A stretch of 64,000 nucleotides of DNA from Cranoglanis bouderius (Eukaryota > Chordata > Actinopteri > Siluriformes > Cranoglanididae): contig CM042548.1 in assembly GCA_023630585.1 (NCBI GenBank), positions 7,995,527 through 8,059,526 on the forward strand, in the 5' to 3' direction. The notes under the pieces were generated by a model. The model worked only from the letters and a program-made list of their open reading frames with translations. It had not been told where the DNA came from and did not search any database. The position numbers were made by a program, and so were the translations under genes. This document shows, piece by piece, positions 26,030-37,451 of the stretch; the stretch's first letter is position 1; the number at the start of each line of letters is the position of its first letter.

Positions 26030-26285
26030 CACTAAAGGGTTCTTTGTTTTGTCCCACTGGGAAAACACTTAACGGTTCTATGTAGAACCCTACAACAGAG
26101 GGATTCACTTTCAAAGAGTTTTCTTTAAGGGTTGTTCAGATGGTTAAGGGCTAGCTTTATTTAAAATATATATATATATATATTGTGATCTAGCTTCCTA
26201 AAAGGTTTTACTGGAAGGTTCCATCTGTAACCATTTGTAACCATCTGAGGAACTCTAAAGGAACAATTTAATAAGAGTGTACCAA
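26030..26285. mobile_element. MITE of the GGGTTCT/AGAACCC type
   Basis: AAAGGGTTCTTTG, GGTTCTATGTAGAACCC and GGTTCCATCTGTAACC motifs around a short (TA)n. Relative of the split element at 11440. No coding capacity. Confidence 0.45.
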
Positions 26286-27554
26286 TAGTTATCTTTATCT
26301 GTTAATAACGGATAAAAACAGACAAACAAAAAAAGGTTGAGTCACTTAACTGAATGTAGCAGTTAAAAATGATTAACTTACTGAAGCGAGATTAAATGAT
26401 GTCAAACAACAAAGAGTCTAATGAGAAGCAAAAAATGTAACAGTAAACTGTAAGCAGAGGAGATAAGCCAAATATCTGAGGATATTTATGACCAAGATAT
26501 AAGCTTTCCTCTCATAAATCAGGCCAGCGAGATGTTTGGCTAGCATGAGGGATGTTATGACAAGTTGCAGACCACAGTGTCATACTCTGTCTACATGAGA
26601 AGACACAGTGCGACAAGGTCTTCTGAGGTCAGACATAGAACTTTTGGCCCCAAGTACCCCCCCCCCTCCAGTGGATTCCTTGCACATTTGTTCCAAAATT
26701 TGACACACTGTCTAGCCATTTTTGACCTTTTCTGTCAGTTTTGAGCACTGTGGGCACACTTGTGCAATAGTGCAAATGCTCCGATTTCCAGGGAGTGGAA
26801 GTCTGTTGCAGGTGGTTCATTTTAAGAGTCTGTTCAGGATGTGAGACAATCCTGTCTTATAAAAAGTCAAAAGGATTTTACTTTCTCACAAAGAGAAGAA
26901 TGCCCCCCAAGCCTCCGCTTTATACCTCACAGGAAGATGATTCGAGTTGCACTGTCTGTGTGAGTATTTATTTGCTCACTCACAGTCTGCATGTGAGATG
27001 AGCAGGCCATGCGTGTGAGCACAAAGTTCCTGATATTAACAAGCCTTTGTTCCCAGATCTCTAAATGAAGAGGACTTATTTTAATGCAAAGCCACCATGG
27101 ATGATGCCATTGACACGCAAAGGCACCTTTGTGCTTGAATGAAAAGTACTAAAGGAAAAGTCGGGGTCATTACCAGTGAAGCAGAACTCATTTTCCCCAC
27201 TAGAAATAATAAGTAAGAAAATGAAAAACGGAACTGTTTTAGAGATTAGTCGTCATTCATAAAGGGAAATTAAAAAGGGATATTTGGTTTAAAGACATGA
27301 GTCATCCAGCCAGGGAGGGCCGAGAATCTAGGGAGAAGTTAAGCAGGGTCATCCCACACAGTGACTCCAAGCTCTGACCTGCTCTTAGAAAACACTCTGT
27401 CGAGACTGAGAAAGTTCTCAAAACCAGAACAGTATCAGGGTTTTGATGATTTGTGCTATAGTAACTTTTCTGTGGAGAAAAAAAAAATGTAGGGCTTTTT
27501 TGCCTACAAACAAACTGAATCATTGGAAAAGTCCCTAATTAAGTAAGGAAAAAA
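26286..27554. other. Non-coding stretch
   Basis: Nothing recognisable besides a C run at about 26659-26667. Confidence 0.4.
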
Positions 27555-28090
27555 CATCACAGGGCGTGGAGTTAAAGGAAAATAATCCATGATGGCATGG
27601 TGTGGCACAGCCCAACACGAAATGGAGGATTATTTTCCTTTTGCTAATGATTACTATTTATTAATAAATGACATTTGGCTTTTTAACCATTTATAGTTAT
27701 GTTTAATGCTGTGGAATGTCCATGAGACACAATAGTTCCTGTTATCACTCACTTTATAGCAGCTATAAACAGTCATCTCTTCACCAGGCTCTCTTTTTCT
27801 CCTCTTTTTTTCCGTCCTCATTTTACCAGAGTCATCTGTCCTGAAGACTCTCCCGTGGCGGAAAACTTACTGACTGTTACAAAACGCTGACGCTGGAGAC
27901 TCCTTCCATAAATTTGAAATAAACATTTCCTTACAGAACGCTTCACCTTTTCAACAGTTATAAGTTTTTCTTTATTAAGTAACAACAAATGTTTTAATCC
28001 ATATAACATTTGCCTTACATTATCATCCACCATACAAGTCCCCATGAATTAGCTGTTACTATAGAAATGATACCATATTAGAATGAGTGT
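27555..28090. mobile_element. R1 family fragment
   Basis: Has a short inverted repeat (AAAGGAAAATAATCC near 27578, GGATTATTTTCCTTT near 27627) followed by the AGTTCCTGTTATCACTCAC, GGAGACTCCTTCCAT and GCTGTTACTATAGAAA blocks shared with the other copies. Confidence 0.5.
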
Positions 28091-28104
28091 ATAAATATAA
28101 ATAT

Positions 28105-28373
28105 AAATCCATCCATCCATTGTACATACCACTTATTTTATACAGGAGTCTATCCCAGGGAACTTGGCAAGGAGACACCCTGGACGGGGTGCCAACCCAT
28201 CGCACACACATTCACAGACCCATTCACACTCTACAGACAATTTGAAAATGCCAATCAACCTACAACGCATGACTTTGGACTGGGGGAGGAAACCGGAGTA
28301 CCCGGAGGAAACCCACCAAGCATGGGGAGAACATGCAAACTCAGGCAAACCACCAAGCCACCAAGCCCCTATA
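28105..28373 (-). mobile_element. tRNA-derived SINE with probable target duplication
   Basis: (ATCC)n tail at left, standard body, short head remnant (CCACCAAGCCACCAAGCC). Flanked on both sides by ATAAATATAAAT-type sequence, consistent with a target duplication. Confidence 0.8.
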
Positions 28374-29638
28374 AATATAAATGTAAAATCATTTGAGTTG
28401 AACATGTCAGAGCTGTGTTGTTATTCTGACCAGTCCGTGATGTGGTAGATGTGGCAGACATTTTGTTGATAGGAATAATGCAAAGCAACTCACTGACTTT
28501 GTTTTGAGACAATTTCTGTTCTACTTTCAATTTGACGCTGCCATTTGCACTACGGTGACATTTAAAGATTTGATCTTTTTCGATTTACATTCCAGTGAAC
28601 TTTCACAGGCAAGACTTTGGTCAGATAAGCTGTGATAAGAGACTAGGGAAAGGTTTAGCAGGATCAGATTAGCAAGCAGCCCTTATCTCCCACACACTGC
28701 GGTTAGGACCTACTACTACAAGGAAAAGACACAGACTAATTGACTCATTTAATGAGTCAAGAGCAAACAAGATATGATATGTGGTTACTACATTGTCCTA
28801 AATGCTTTGGACTCTTTTAAAAACAAATATGATGGTTCTTAATGTAGCAAATCTATCAAATGGAGGGGAAAATCAGGATATGATAGCCATTATGATAAAA
28901 CAACACAGTAGGTTCTGTTTTAACTGAACAAAATGACAGCAACCTGTGAATAGAAACACTAGGAGAAATGTTGCCACCCTGTGGAACATAAAATTACAGT
29001 TTTAACAATCCACCAGCACAAATCTAAATCCAACTTATAATACTGATGTTCATCCCTCAAACTTATTTAATAGACTGATTTATGCCCATCACTTCACATT
29101 ACAGAATGGTGATTTTCAGAGGTTTCCTATTCTCATCACCTCACGCATACATAAGCACTATATTACATATATGTGCACTTATTACAGTGCATGTTATGTG
29201 TCAGCTGAAAATGCCTTCAGGTGGCTGGCAATGCATCTTGGCACGCAACTAAATATTTATGGAAGACAACGTTCAAAAGCGATTGCAAACTGTATTTTCA
29301 ATTTTCAATTTCATTTCCTATTTGTGGACGCATAAATTGTGACATAACGCAAATGAAAATGTTAAATAAAAACAACCTTTGTTTAACCTTTGTTAAATAA
29401 AAAAGCTGATATACTTATTTCCCTCATTAAAATGCAAATCAATTTATAACTTTTTTGAAATGCGTTTTTCTGGATTTTTTTGTTTTTATTCTGTCTCTCA
29501 CTGTTAAAATACACCTACCATTAAAATTATAGACTGATCATTTCTTTGTCAATGGGCAAACGTACAAAATCAGCAGGGGATCAAATACTTTTTTCCCCTA
29601 CTGTACTGTATGGTGGCATCTATGGATGATCCACCAAG

Positions 29639-29733
<95 letters not shown>

Positions 29734-32306
29734 TTAAGGTTGCTCTGGCTACTGCACATGCACTTTTCTCCATAACAAGTAGGGCAAAGGCTTAACAATG
29801 CCATGTTTATTTATGGCTGTTTCTGTGGTAATGGTTTTGGCACAAACAGAAAACTTAAGAATGTGTCTGTGATGAAAAGTGTCACAGAGACAGCGGTGTC
29901 CTATATCTGCACCGTCAGTGTAAGAATCTTATAGACTTCTCATTATGCCTTTAATCAACAAGGTAACCTTTGTAAAAAAAAAAATAAATAAATAAAATAA
30001 AATAAAAAAATAAAACACTTTTTTTTTTTTTTTTTGTATAAAAGGGCAGGATGTATATATCACTGTTGTCGACTACAGGTTGAACATTACACCCTGCCCC
30101 ATTTGTGCTTTAATCAGTAGCCTGTCTTTACTTTATACAGTCTCTGGTAATAACACAGAACGATCCACATGATGCCAATAAAACATCTTTCATTGAAACA
30201 CTGACTCACTCCAATAATTGGTACCCTGCGCATGTCATGTTGCATGGCATGTTGGCTAAGAAGTACTTTTTCATCAAGTGACACTTTCACCAGTTCACAC
30301 AGCCTAGAGCTACGAAAATAGCTTGAGCACCATCCTCACTACAGAACACGAGGCTATTCTGTTACCAAAATGTCTAGTGTTTAGCCTATTTTAATATGCT
30401 ACTCACCTTCTTCAACTTTTAGAAGTGAACGTGTTATCATTTTCAGCACCTGGTCCTGTCAGCCTCTAGTACACACTATTACACATGTGGTCAGACATTA
30501 CACTTATTTCACTGAATCTCAGGAAAATTAGCATCTAATGACAATTCCTCAAAAGTTATATACGTATTCTTACTAGCTTATAATAGGCTAAACAAAACAA
30601 GATGAACAACAAGATGAACGTGATAATAAGTGAGGTTTTGGAAACAAAAATCAAAAGCTTCTGACAAAATTAGAGAACAAATAATTGCCTTACTTGTACA
30701 GCAGGGAAAATGTCAAAACTCCAAAAGGATCTTAAATCCTTTTTCCTTTTTTTGGTATAAAATAAGACTCTTTCACTCTCCCACTCCTGTTTCATTCTCA
30801 TGCTGTTCTCTCTCTTCTGATTGGCTGTGACTCCTGCCAGTCACCATGCAGTCAGACTTCTTTAGTGCCTGAACTTGCAATGTGATGATGTGTGAGGTAT
30901 CTGAGCTGACATATGACGTATACATACAAATGTTCTTGTCAATTCTGACCACACACCACTGATACAGGTCCTGACTGTACTAGTACAGGACTGTCATGGA
31001 AACACACTGTAGCTTTATGTCTCAAATTATGTTCACTCATAAGTAAACTGCAATTAGTATAATAATTTTATATTTTGACCCCAGAAAATGCTGCCATATG
31101 TGTCTGCTTGTTGTTTATGACTTTTTAAAAAATTACTTGTATTTAATATTTGTTATGAATTGTGATGTTTTGTAATGACTGCACTCAAATTAGAGGGTAT
31201 TTGGGTGGGTAGGATGGATAGAGACAGGAGAAAGGGGGTGAGATCATCACTGGCCCATAATGCAGCCCACATAAAGTTTGGGTATCTTATAGGTTATCAG
31301 CTGGAATCCCAGAGCGAGTTAGTCCTGAGTTAGGGCCAACACTGGAGCATTTTAGTGGGTCCTTGATCCAGCCTATGGTATACCCATATGGGTCTAGTGG
31401 AGAATCATTTGCAGGGCTTTCTCCTTCATCAGGAAGAGCCTTCATCAGTGAGTATATGAACAAAACCACAGCTTCACTCAAGTAGAACTGGAAGAACTCA
31501 TTAGTGAGACTTTATTGTGCTGCCCAGAGTAGTCACTTTAAAAAATAATAATGACAACAGCAAATAATATAAGAAAAAAATATATAGGTGTTGAATACAG
31601 ATTACTATTTGGATGTAAAACAAGTGCAGTACAATCTAAAATGTAAATCCCGCATTTCAAACCCATATATCATATATCATATACTGAGAAAGCTCATGCA
31701 TGACTCAATGACTTTTTGTTTATTTTTTTTTATTGTCATGCTCATTGATAATTTATATAAAACACCATTATGGATTCTATTCTGCAATCACAATTAAAAT
31801 TAAGTCAAAATACAGAAGAAATCCAGACATATTGTTAGATGTCATTACACTGCTCCACAGTTTATAGGAGTCAATCGATACGAAACATATTATATTGTGC
31901 TCAATTTTGCAGCTATTAAGAAGCACTTTCCAATAGGTGTACGTCATAGCTGTGGCCATGTTTTTGCCTTCGGCCTGGCCTCATTTGTAACATTAATCGA
32001 CTTCATACAATATAATAAATGCTATTTGTAACCTCTAACAGACGTCTCAGTGCAACACTGCAATACTAAAAAGCTTAAGACAGCACAAAATTAAAAAAAA
32101 AAATTTAAAAAAGGAAGAAGAGAAAAACCTAGCAGACCAACAGGCTACCAGTCTATCTGTTCGCAGCTATGTTGAGCGAACCCTTGTCTCGGTTCCACAA
32201 GCCTGAGTAGTTCTGATGTCTCTTTGGATTCAGCACAGTGAGAAACCATATTGAACACCACTTCAGCTTCAGGGAAGACCAATGAATGGAACATCTTATC
32301 AAAGCC
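28374..32306. other. Non-coding stretch between oaf and pde9a
   Basis: No exon recognised. Holds the (CA)n tract at 29643-29731 and A/T-rich simple sequence at about 29973-30035. The pde9a 3' UTR may reach into the right part. Confidence 0.4.
29643..29731. repeat. (CA)n microsatellite
   Basis: About 44 CA units. Confidence 0.97.
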
Positions 32307-32348
32307 TTAGACCGGTGCTCTGTGGAAGCGGGCCAGAAAGCAAGATCC
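32307..32348 (-). CDS. pde9a: Candidate terminal coding exon of pde9a
   Basis: A very good acceptor (T-rich tract then CCCCCAG) opens an in-phase tail of 13 codons (GSCFLARFHRAPV) and a TAA. The tail does not resemble the human C terminus, which is poorly conserved. The call rests only on the splice signal, phase and position, and other acceptors between 31 and 34 kb are possible. Confidence 0.25.
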   Translation of the reverse strand, partial: GSCFLARFHRAPV

Positions 32349-33032
32349 CTGGGGGAAAAAAACAAAAATATACAGTAAAACACCTTTGTTCCAACATGAT
32401 TTTCAGCTCTGCGAAATGCTCTGACGATTGGCGCAATGGCCAACAGCCAGTCCTTAGGAAAAAGAGGCAAGCTTGGTGAAGTGTTAGTGAAGCTGAAGCA
32501 GAGAAGTGGAACCGGCTAGTTCAGAGTACATGGAGAGAAAGTACATGGAGTAACTGCATTCAGGAACATAAAAAGAGTAGATCAGTATAAGTAAGCTTGC
32601 TCACTTTGTCACAGCAGGAAGTTGCTTATAATTAGAGGAACGATGTAAACGTTTTCCTTATATCGTTAGTTGCAAAGGTTGCATTCAAAAGCAGTATGCT
32701 GTCACAAGGTGAAGCTTTATTGAGTAGTATATGCTGAGCATATTGGGTGCTGCTTGCCTGAGAGCTTGGCTAGAGAGGAAGTGAAAAACACTCAGCACAC
32801 AAATCTACTTACACAGTATCACTGAGCTCGCCCCAAAGCTTATTTCTTCTTTCCTCCTAATGACATATTTTCTGTTTTTTTCTTCTGTGCCTCATTGAAC
32901 AAAAAACACACTTTTATGTTAGCACGTGCTAAGCAAAATGGCACCACGAAGCTAACTAGCACTTTCTAGTGAGGACCAGCCACAAAATCATGGCCTTGTA
33001 AGCAAAGGTTTGATATAACGTATTTCCACTGT

Positions 33033-33924
33033 AACCCTAAGTTCACACTAGCAAGTGACAAGCTGCTTGTGTCACTGTAATTTGTTGCTTGTTGGCAGAA
33101 ACATCCAGCATTTCTTTTTTTTTAGTTTCTATAATTAATGGTAGTAGTTTCTAAAGTTAAATAGTTAAATATAAATTAAATAATGCACTAATTAATGTTA
33201 AATTTGGTTGTTTTGTTTACATGTTACATGCTAGGCTTTGTACTAGCATCACTGGCAGATTAGCTTAGCAAGCTACCTGTACAAGCTACGTACATTTACC
33301 AGAGGCACCAACAATGTCTGCTACTTCTTTCCAATGTTTTTTTTTTCCCTTTTCTTTATACATTCAGTGAGAGGTTGACAGTAAATAGGAACTAAATGCA
33401 GGTAGGAACTCAAGTTTTGAGTTGTGAGGGAACTGAATAAAATCTTAGATGACATCCCTGCTGAAAAACAAACAAACAAACAAACAAAACAACCAACAGA
33501 AACCCTCATAGAATTTGTAATGGTCCCTGTGGGTCTCTACTGGTAATCTGATGCCTTCTATTGGTGGCATGTTATGTCTATTGGATACCATTAAGAACTG
33601 GTAATGGTTTTAATGGTTAGCTGATGGTTTGTAATGGCATTTGTAGTGGAAACTGTTACAATTTCTGTGATGGTTTCTATTGTTTGTTTTTTTTTCAGCT
33701 GGGATGCACCATAGGACTGGTCCAAGGAATCATTTGGATTTCTTGTTTGACCATATCATATCTAATTTGCATAAAATTGAGAAAATCACAATTCAAATGT
33801 AGCTTTCTGCACTGTCGCTTTGTCGCTTGATGCTGTTACTGAAATCGCGGCTCAGTGTCATGCACGTCCATAGAAAATGAAAAGTCGCTTGTTGCTTTGT
33901 TGCTTGCTATTGTGAACATAGGGT
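33033..33924. mobile_element. MITE-like element with CCCTAAGTTCACAC inverted ends
   Basis: Left ACCCTAAGTTCACACTAGCA and the complement of the right TTGCTATTGTGAACATAGGGT match. Both are followed inward by TCGCTTG/CAAGTGACAAGC-type repeats. The interior has no recognisable coding sequence; a run of ATGGTT/GTAATGG motifs (33505-33685) may be a nested repeat. Confidence 0.55.
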
Positions 33925-34148
33925 AAGTGTGCATAATGCTGTATGTTAACCAGTCAAAATGGAACAAATGTAATAACATTTTCTTAGAAATCTTTGGTTA
34001 TATCACAAGATCACATAGAACTTGTGACTATTCAGTACAGAATCAGATGAAGACCATAAACCACCATGACTATGCACATTAAAACTAAAAATATAAACTA
34101 AATGGATACTATACAGTATATGAATGGATGGAGCAGTGGAGAGTTTAC

Positions 34149-34244
34149 CTCAGTCATGGCATCATCAATCTGCTTGAGCTCCTCGTAATGATCTCGTGAG
34201 TCTCTCAGAGGTTGTACCATGATCTCCTCGATTTGTGGGAACAG
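34149..34244 (-). CDS. pde9a: pde9a coding exon 17
   Basis: 32 codons: LFPQIEEIMVQPLRDSRDHY then EELKQIDDAMTE. Matches human LFPMVEEIMLQPLWESRDRYEELKRIDDAMKE, whose next residues (LQKKTDS) begin a further exon. Acceptor GTTTAG, donor GAG|GTAAAC, phase 0. Confidence 0.95.
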
Positions 34245-34768
34245 CTAAACACAAATGAAACATAGAGTCAGGAGAGCCACACTCTCATTCCTAGAATGCT
34301 GATATTTAAATAAAGGATAAAATCTCTTTATTTGGAGGCAAAATATCAAACATTCAATTGTGCCATATATTTTGACTGCTAAATATTATCAATAGGAGTG
34401 CCTTTTGAATTCAGCATACACCAATAAGGCATTGGTCCATACCTTCATCACTGTTTCAAACATGGGGATGAGGACAAACTTAATGAAGCCAATCTGAGCT
34501 GTGGGCTTGGTCACTTTGTCTCTGTCCATAAATGGAGCGACAGGTAGACCCTCAGACTTCTCTCTGTCACTCTGAGTAGAAATATGCATGTGTGTAACTC
34601 TATCTGCAGAGCAGCTAAACCAACAAAAGCAACGCAGAGTGCAGGAGAGCACATTGTGCTGACCTGCATGAAGTACTCCTCCAGAAGACAGTCTACCCAT
34701 GGCTCGGCAACTTCTGTGGGCCTGACTTCATTGGAAATGTCACAGCATTTGATCAGGACCATCTTCAG

Positions 34769-34808
<40 letters not shown>

Positions 34809-37367
34809 GAGAGGAACAAAGAGGACATTTGTGGACTGGGCCATCAGATCTGTACCTTTCATCAGGTGCCATGCAAGAAGGACAAAAAAGCCACTCATCA
34901 CATTGGGGCATATTTGGAGTTCAGTTATGCCTGCATTGTGAGAAACTAATACTGAAATTGTGTGCTCAATATTCAGTTCAGAATTGTCTATTATCTAATC
35001 ACTGCTTTACCAGCTGGACAGAATTGACCCAAAACAGGTGTGTCTTGATTATCCTCTATTAAAACCTGCAGAAAATGTCCTCAGATGAGGGGCCGATGTA
35101 GGTCTTGAGGAGCCAAATTAAGTCATGCACCACTGTCTGACAACTTCCATCCTCAATCCGGACAGCAGAATCTTCCACTATTTTCAAAAAACTGCTAAAG
35201 ACCCACCTCTTCCATGAACACTTAACTAACCGCTAACTCCCCCCAATTTTATTACAAAAAAAAAACAAAAAACTGCACTTACACTAGCTCTTACACCTCT
35301 ACTCTGCACACTTTGCTTTTCTAGAACTCAATTAAAAGTCTTGTATGGTAGCACTACTTGTATTGTTCTCCACTTGATATATCGCTTTGCCTGTATTTCC
35401 TCATTTGTAAGTCGCTTTAGATAAAAGTGTCTGCTAAATGAATAAATGTAAATGTGAATGTCTGACAAATTCTTGTATTATATAAACTATATATTTGATA
35501 TACTTTGGTGCAAAAGTCTCCATACATAGGGGAAACTAACACTTTTTAGCAAAATGTCTTCCCAAATGTTTCATACTTAGTTTATATTATATATATTTTT
35601 TCAGATAGCTTTTAGGAATTGAAAAAAAAAAGTATTGAAATCATTCTCATGGCCGGATCGGGAAGCTGTCGCAAGGCTGCGATGGACTTTAACAGGAAAC
35701 ATGGCGAGCACATCACACACGACACTGTTGCCAAACTTATTAACAAATTCAAAAAGGCTGGAAGTGTTGCAGACCAACCGAGAAGTGGACGTCCATGAAT
35801 CCACTGATGAAGGCATAACCAATGTAGTGCTGGCAAACATAGTCCCCTATGTATGGAGACTTATGGGACACCCTGTATATTTTCAGTGCATGGATACAAT
35901 TAGATATTCATTTGAATTTGTTGTATGTGATTGTATTAGTCTAAAGTTTTTAACTAACAGCATGTTTCACCCATCACCTTTATCATGGTAAAGCATAATA
36001 TACGTAGTAAAGCATAAGTGATGAATAAAACATGACAGATGCTTTTATAGGAAATAATCAACGACAGGCTGGTGTGATGCAGCCTAATGTAAAGCAAAGT
36101 TACTCTGACCACCCCAAAGTTGATTATTTACAATAACAGCACATCCCGATGAGTCTAATATGACCAAAAAAAAAAAATGCAATGTGTCATGTTACCAAGA
36201 CTTGACACTGGACACTCCTTCCAAAAATGAATGTCACTTCAGAGAAAACTTCACCATATCAAAAATTACACATATTTTAAAAATAGTTTTATGTGGAGTG
36301 AACACCATCAAGTCCCTGTGAATGGGTATACTGTTACTATAGAAACAATAACATATTAGAATAAGGGTATTAATATAAACCTGACCACCTTCTGACCAAT
36401 CAGATTCAAGATTTGAGCAGAGCTGTGGTATAATAGAAAAAGTTGCATATTCTATTACACCATTGTTTTCATAACTGTTGTCTATATAGAACTGGAAAAA
36501 AAAAGTTCTGTACGAGACAAAATGTGGCATAAATTGAAAAACAAAAAGAAAAAAGAAAAAAAAGAGACAATTTCTGTAATCTGAATTGACCTTCCAGCAA
36601 TCAAGTTAAGATGTAGCACAAGTCTCAATATTGATAATTTTTTCAGCCTATCAGCTGTATCCTTGGCCGAATTAATTCATCAACTCTGAACGCGGCCCAT
36701 TGTTCTTGGAGTGAATTTACACTCTGTGGAATTGAGTACATACACAGGTTACATGTTCCTCATTGGTGAAGTCAAAATTGTCCACTTTGTGTTTGAAAGA
36801 GTCCAGGATCTCTCCATGCCTGGCCATGTCAGTAGCCAAAATCAGTGTGATGATTGCCTGTAATTGAAAGGTTAAGGAGTTATATTGCAACTGTACAGTA
36901 TATTGTACACCTCCTTATTTTAAAGCAATCAATTTAAGGCTCCTCTCTTATAGTGTTTTAGAGGTTACAAAAAAAATTACGTCTGCATAGACAAACCTGA
37001 CGGATCTGTTTAAACGCTTCAGAGTCCACATTGGCAAATATGTTACACTCGGGCAAAGCGAGGATCTGAAAGGCCACGGCACAGTGGTGGTTCTCCAGAG
37101 GAGAGATGTCGTTGTAACGTACGGCTAGCTCGGTGCGTGCATTTATCTGGTACCTGAAAGAAAATCGAATAGTTTACACTCCACCAACTTGCTGTATTCA
37201 TTATTAGTAATATAGTAATCGTGAGTTTTAAATAAATTTTAATTGAAATACGTGTTATTGTAGCCTGGATGGTCCAAGTCGTGACATACTGCAGCAGTCA
37301 TTAAAATGCCCAAGTCTGTCAGTGTGAGCTTTTCCTGTTGACCAAAAACACCCATGCGTGTTCCCGT

Positions 37368-37451
<84 letters not shown>

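Noticed and set aside
33505..33685. Possible CRISPR-like or satellite array of ATGGTT motifs
   Set aside because: Spacing is irregular and units are short and diverged; better explained as a decayed interspersed repeat inside a larger element.
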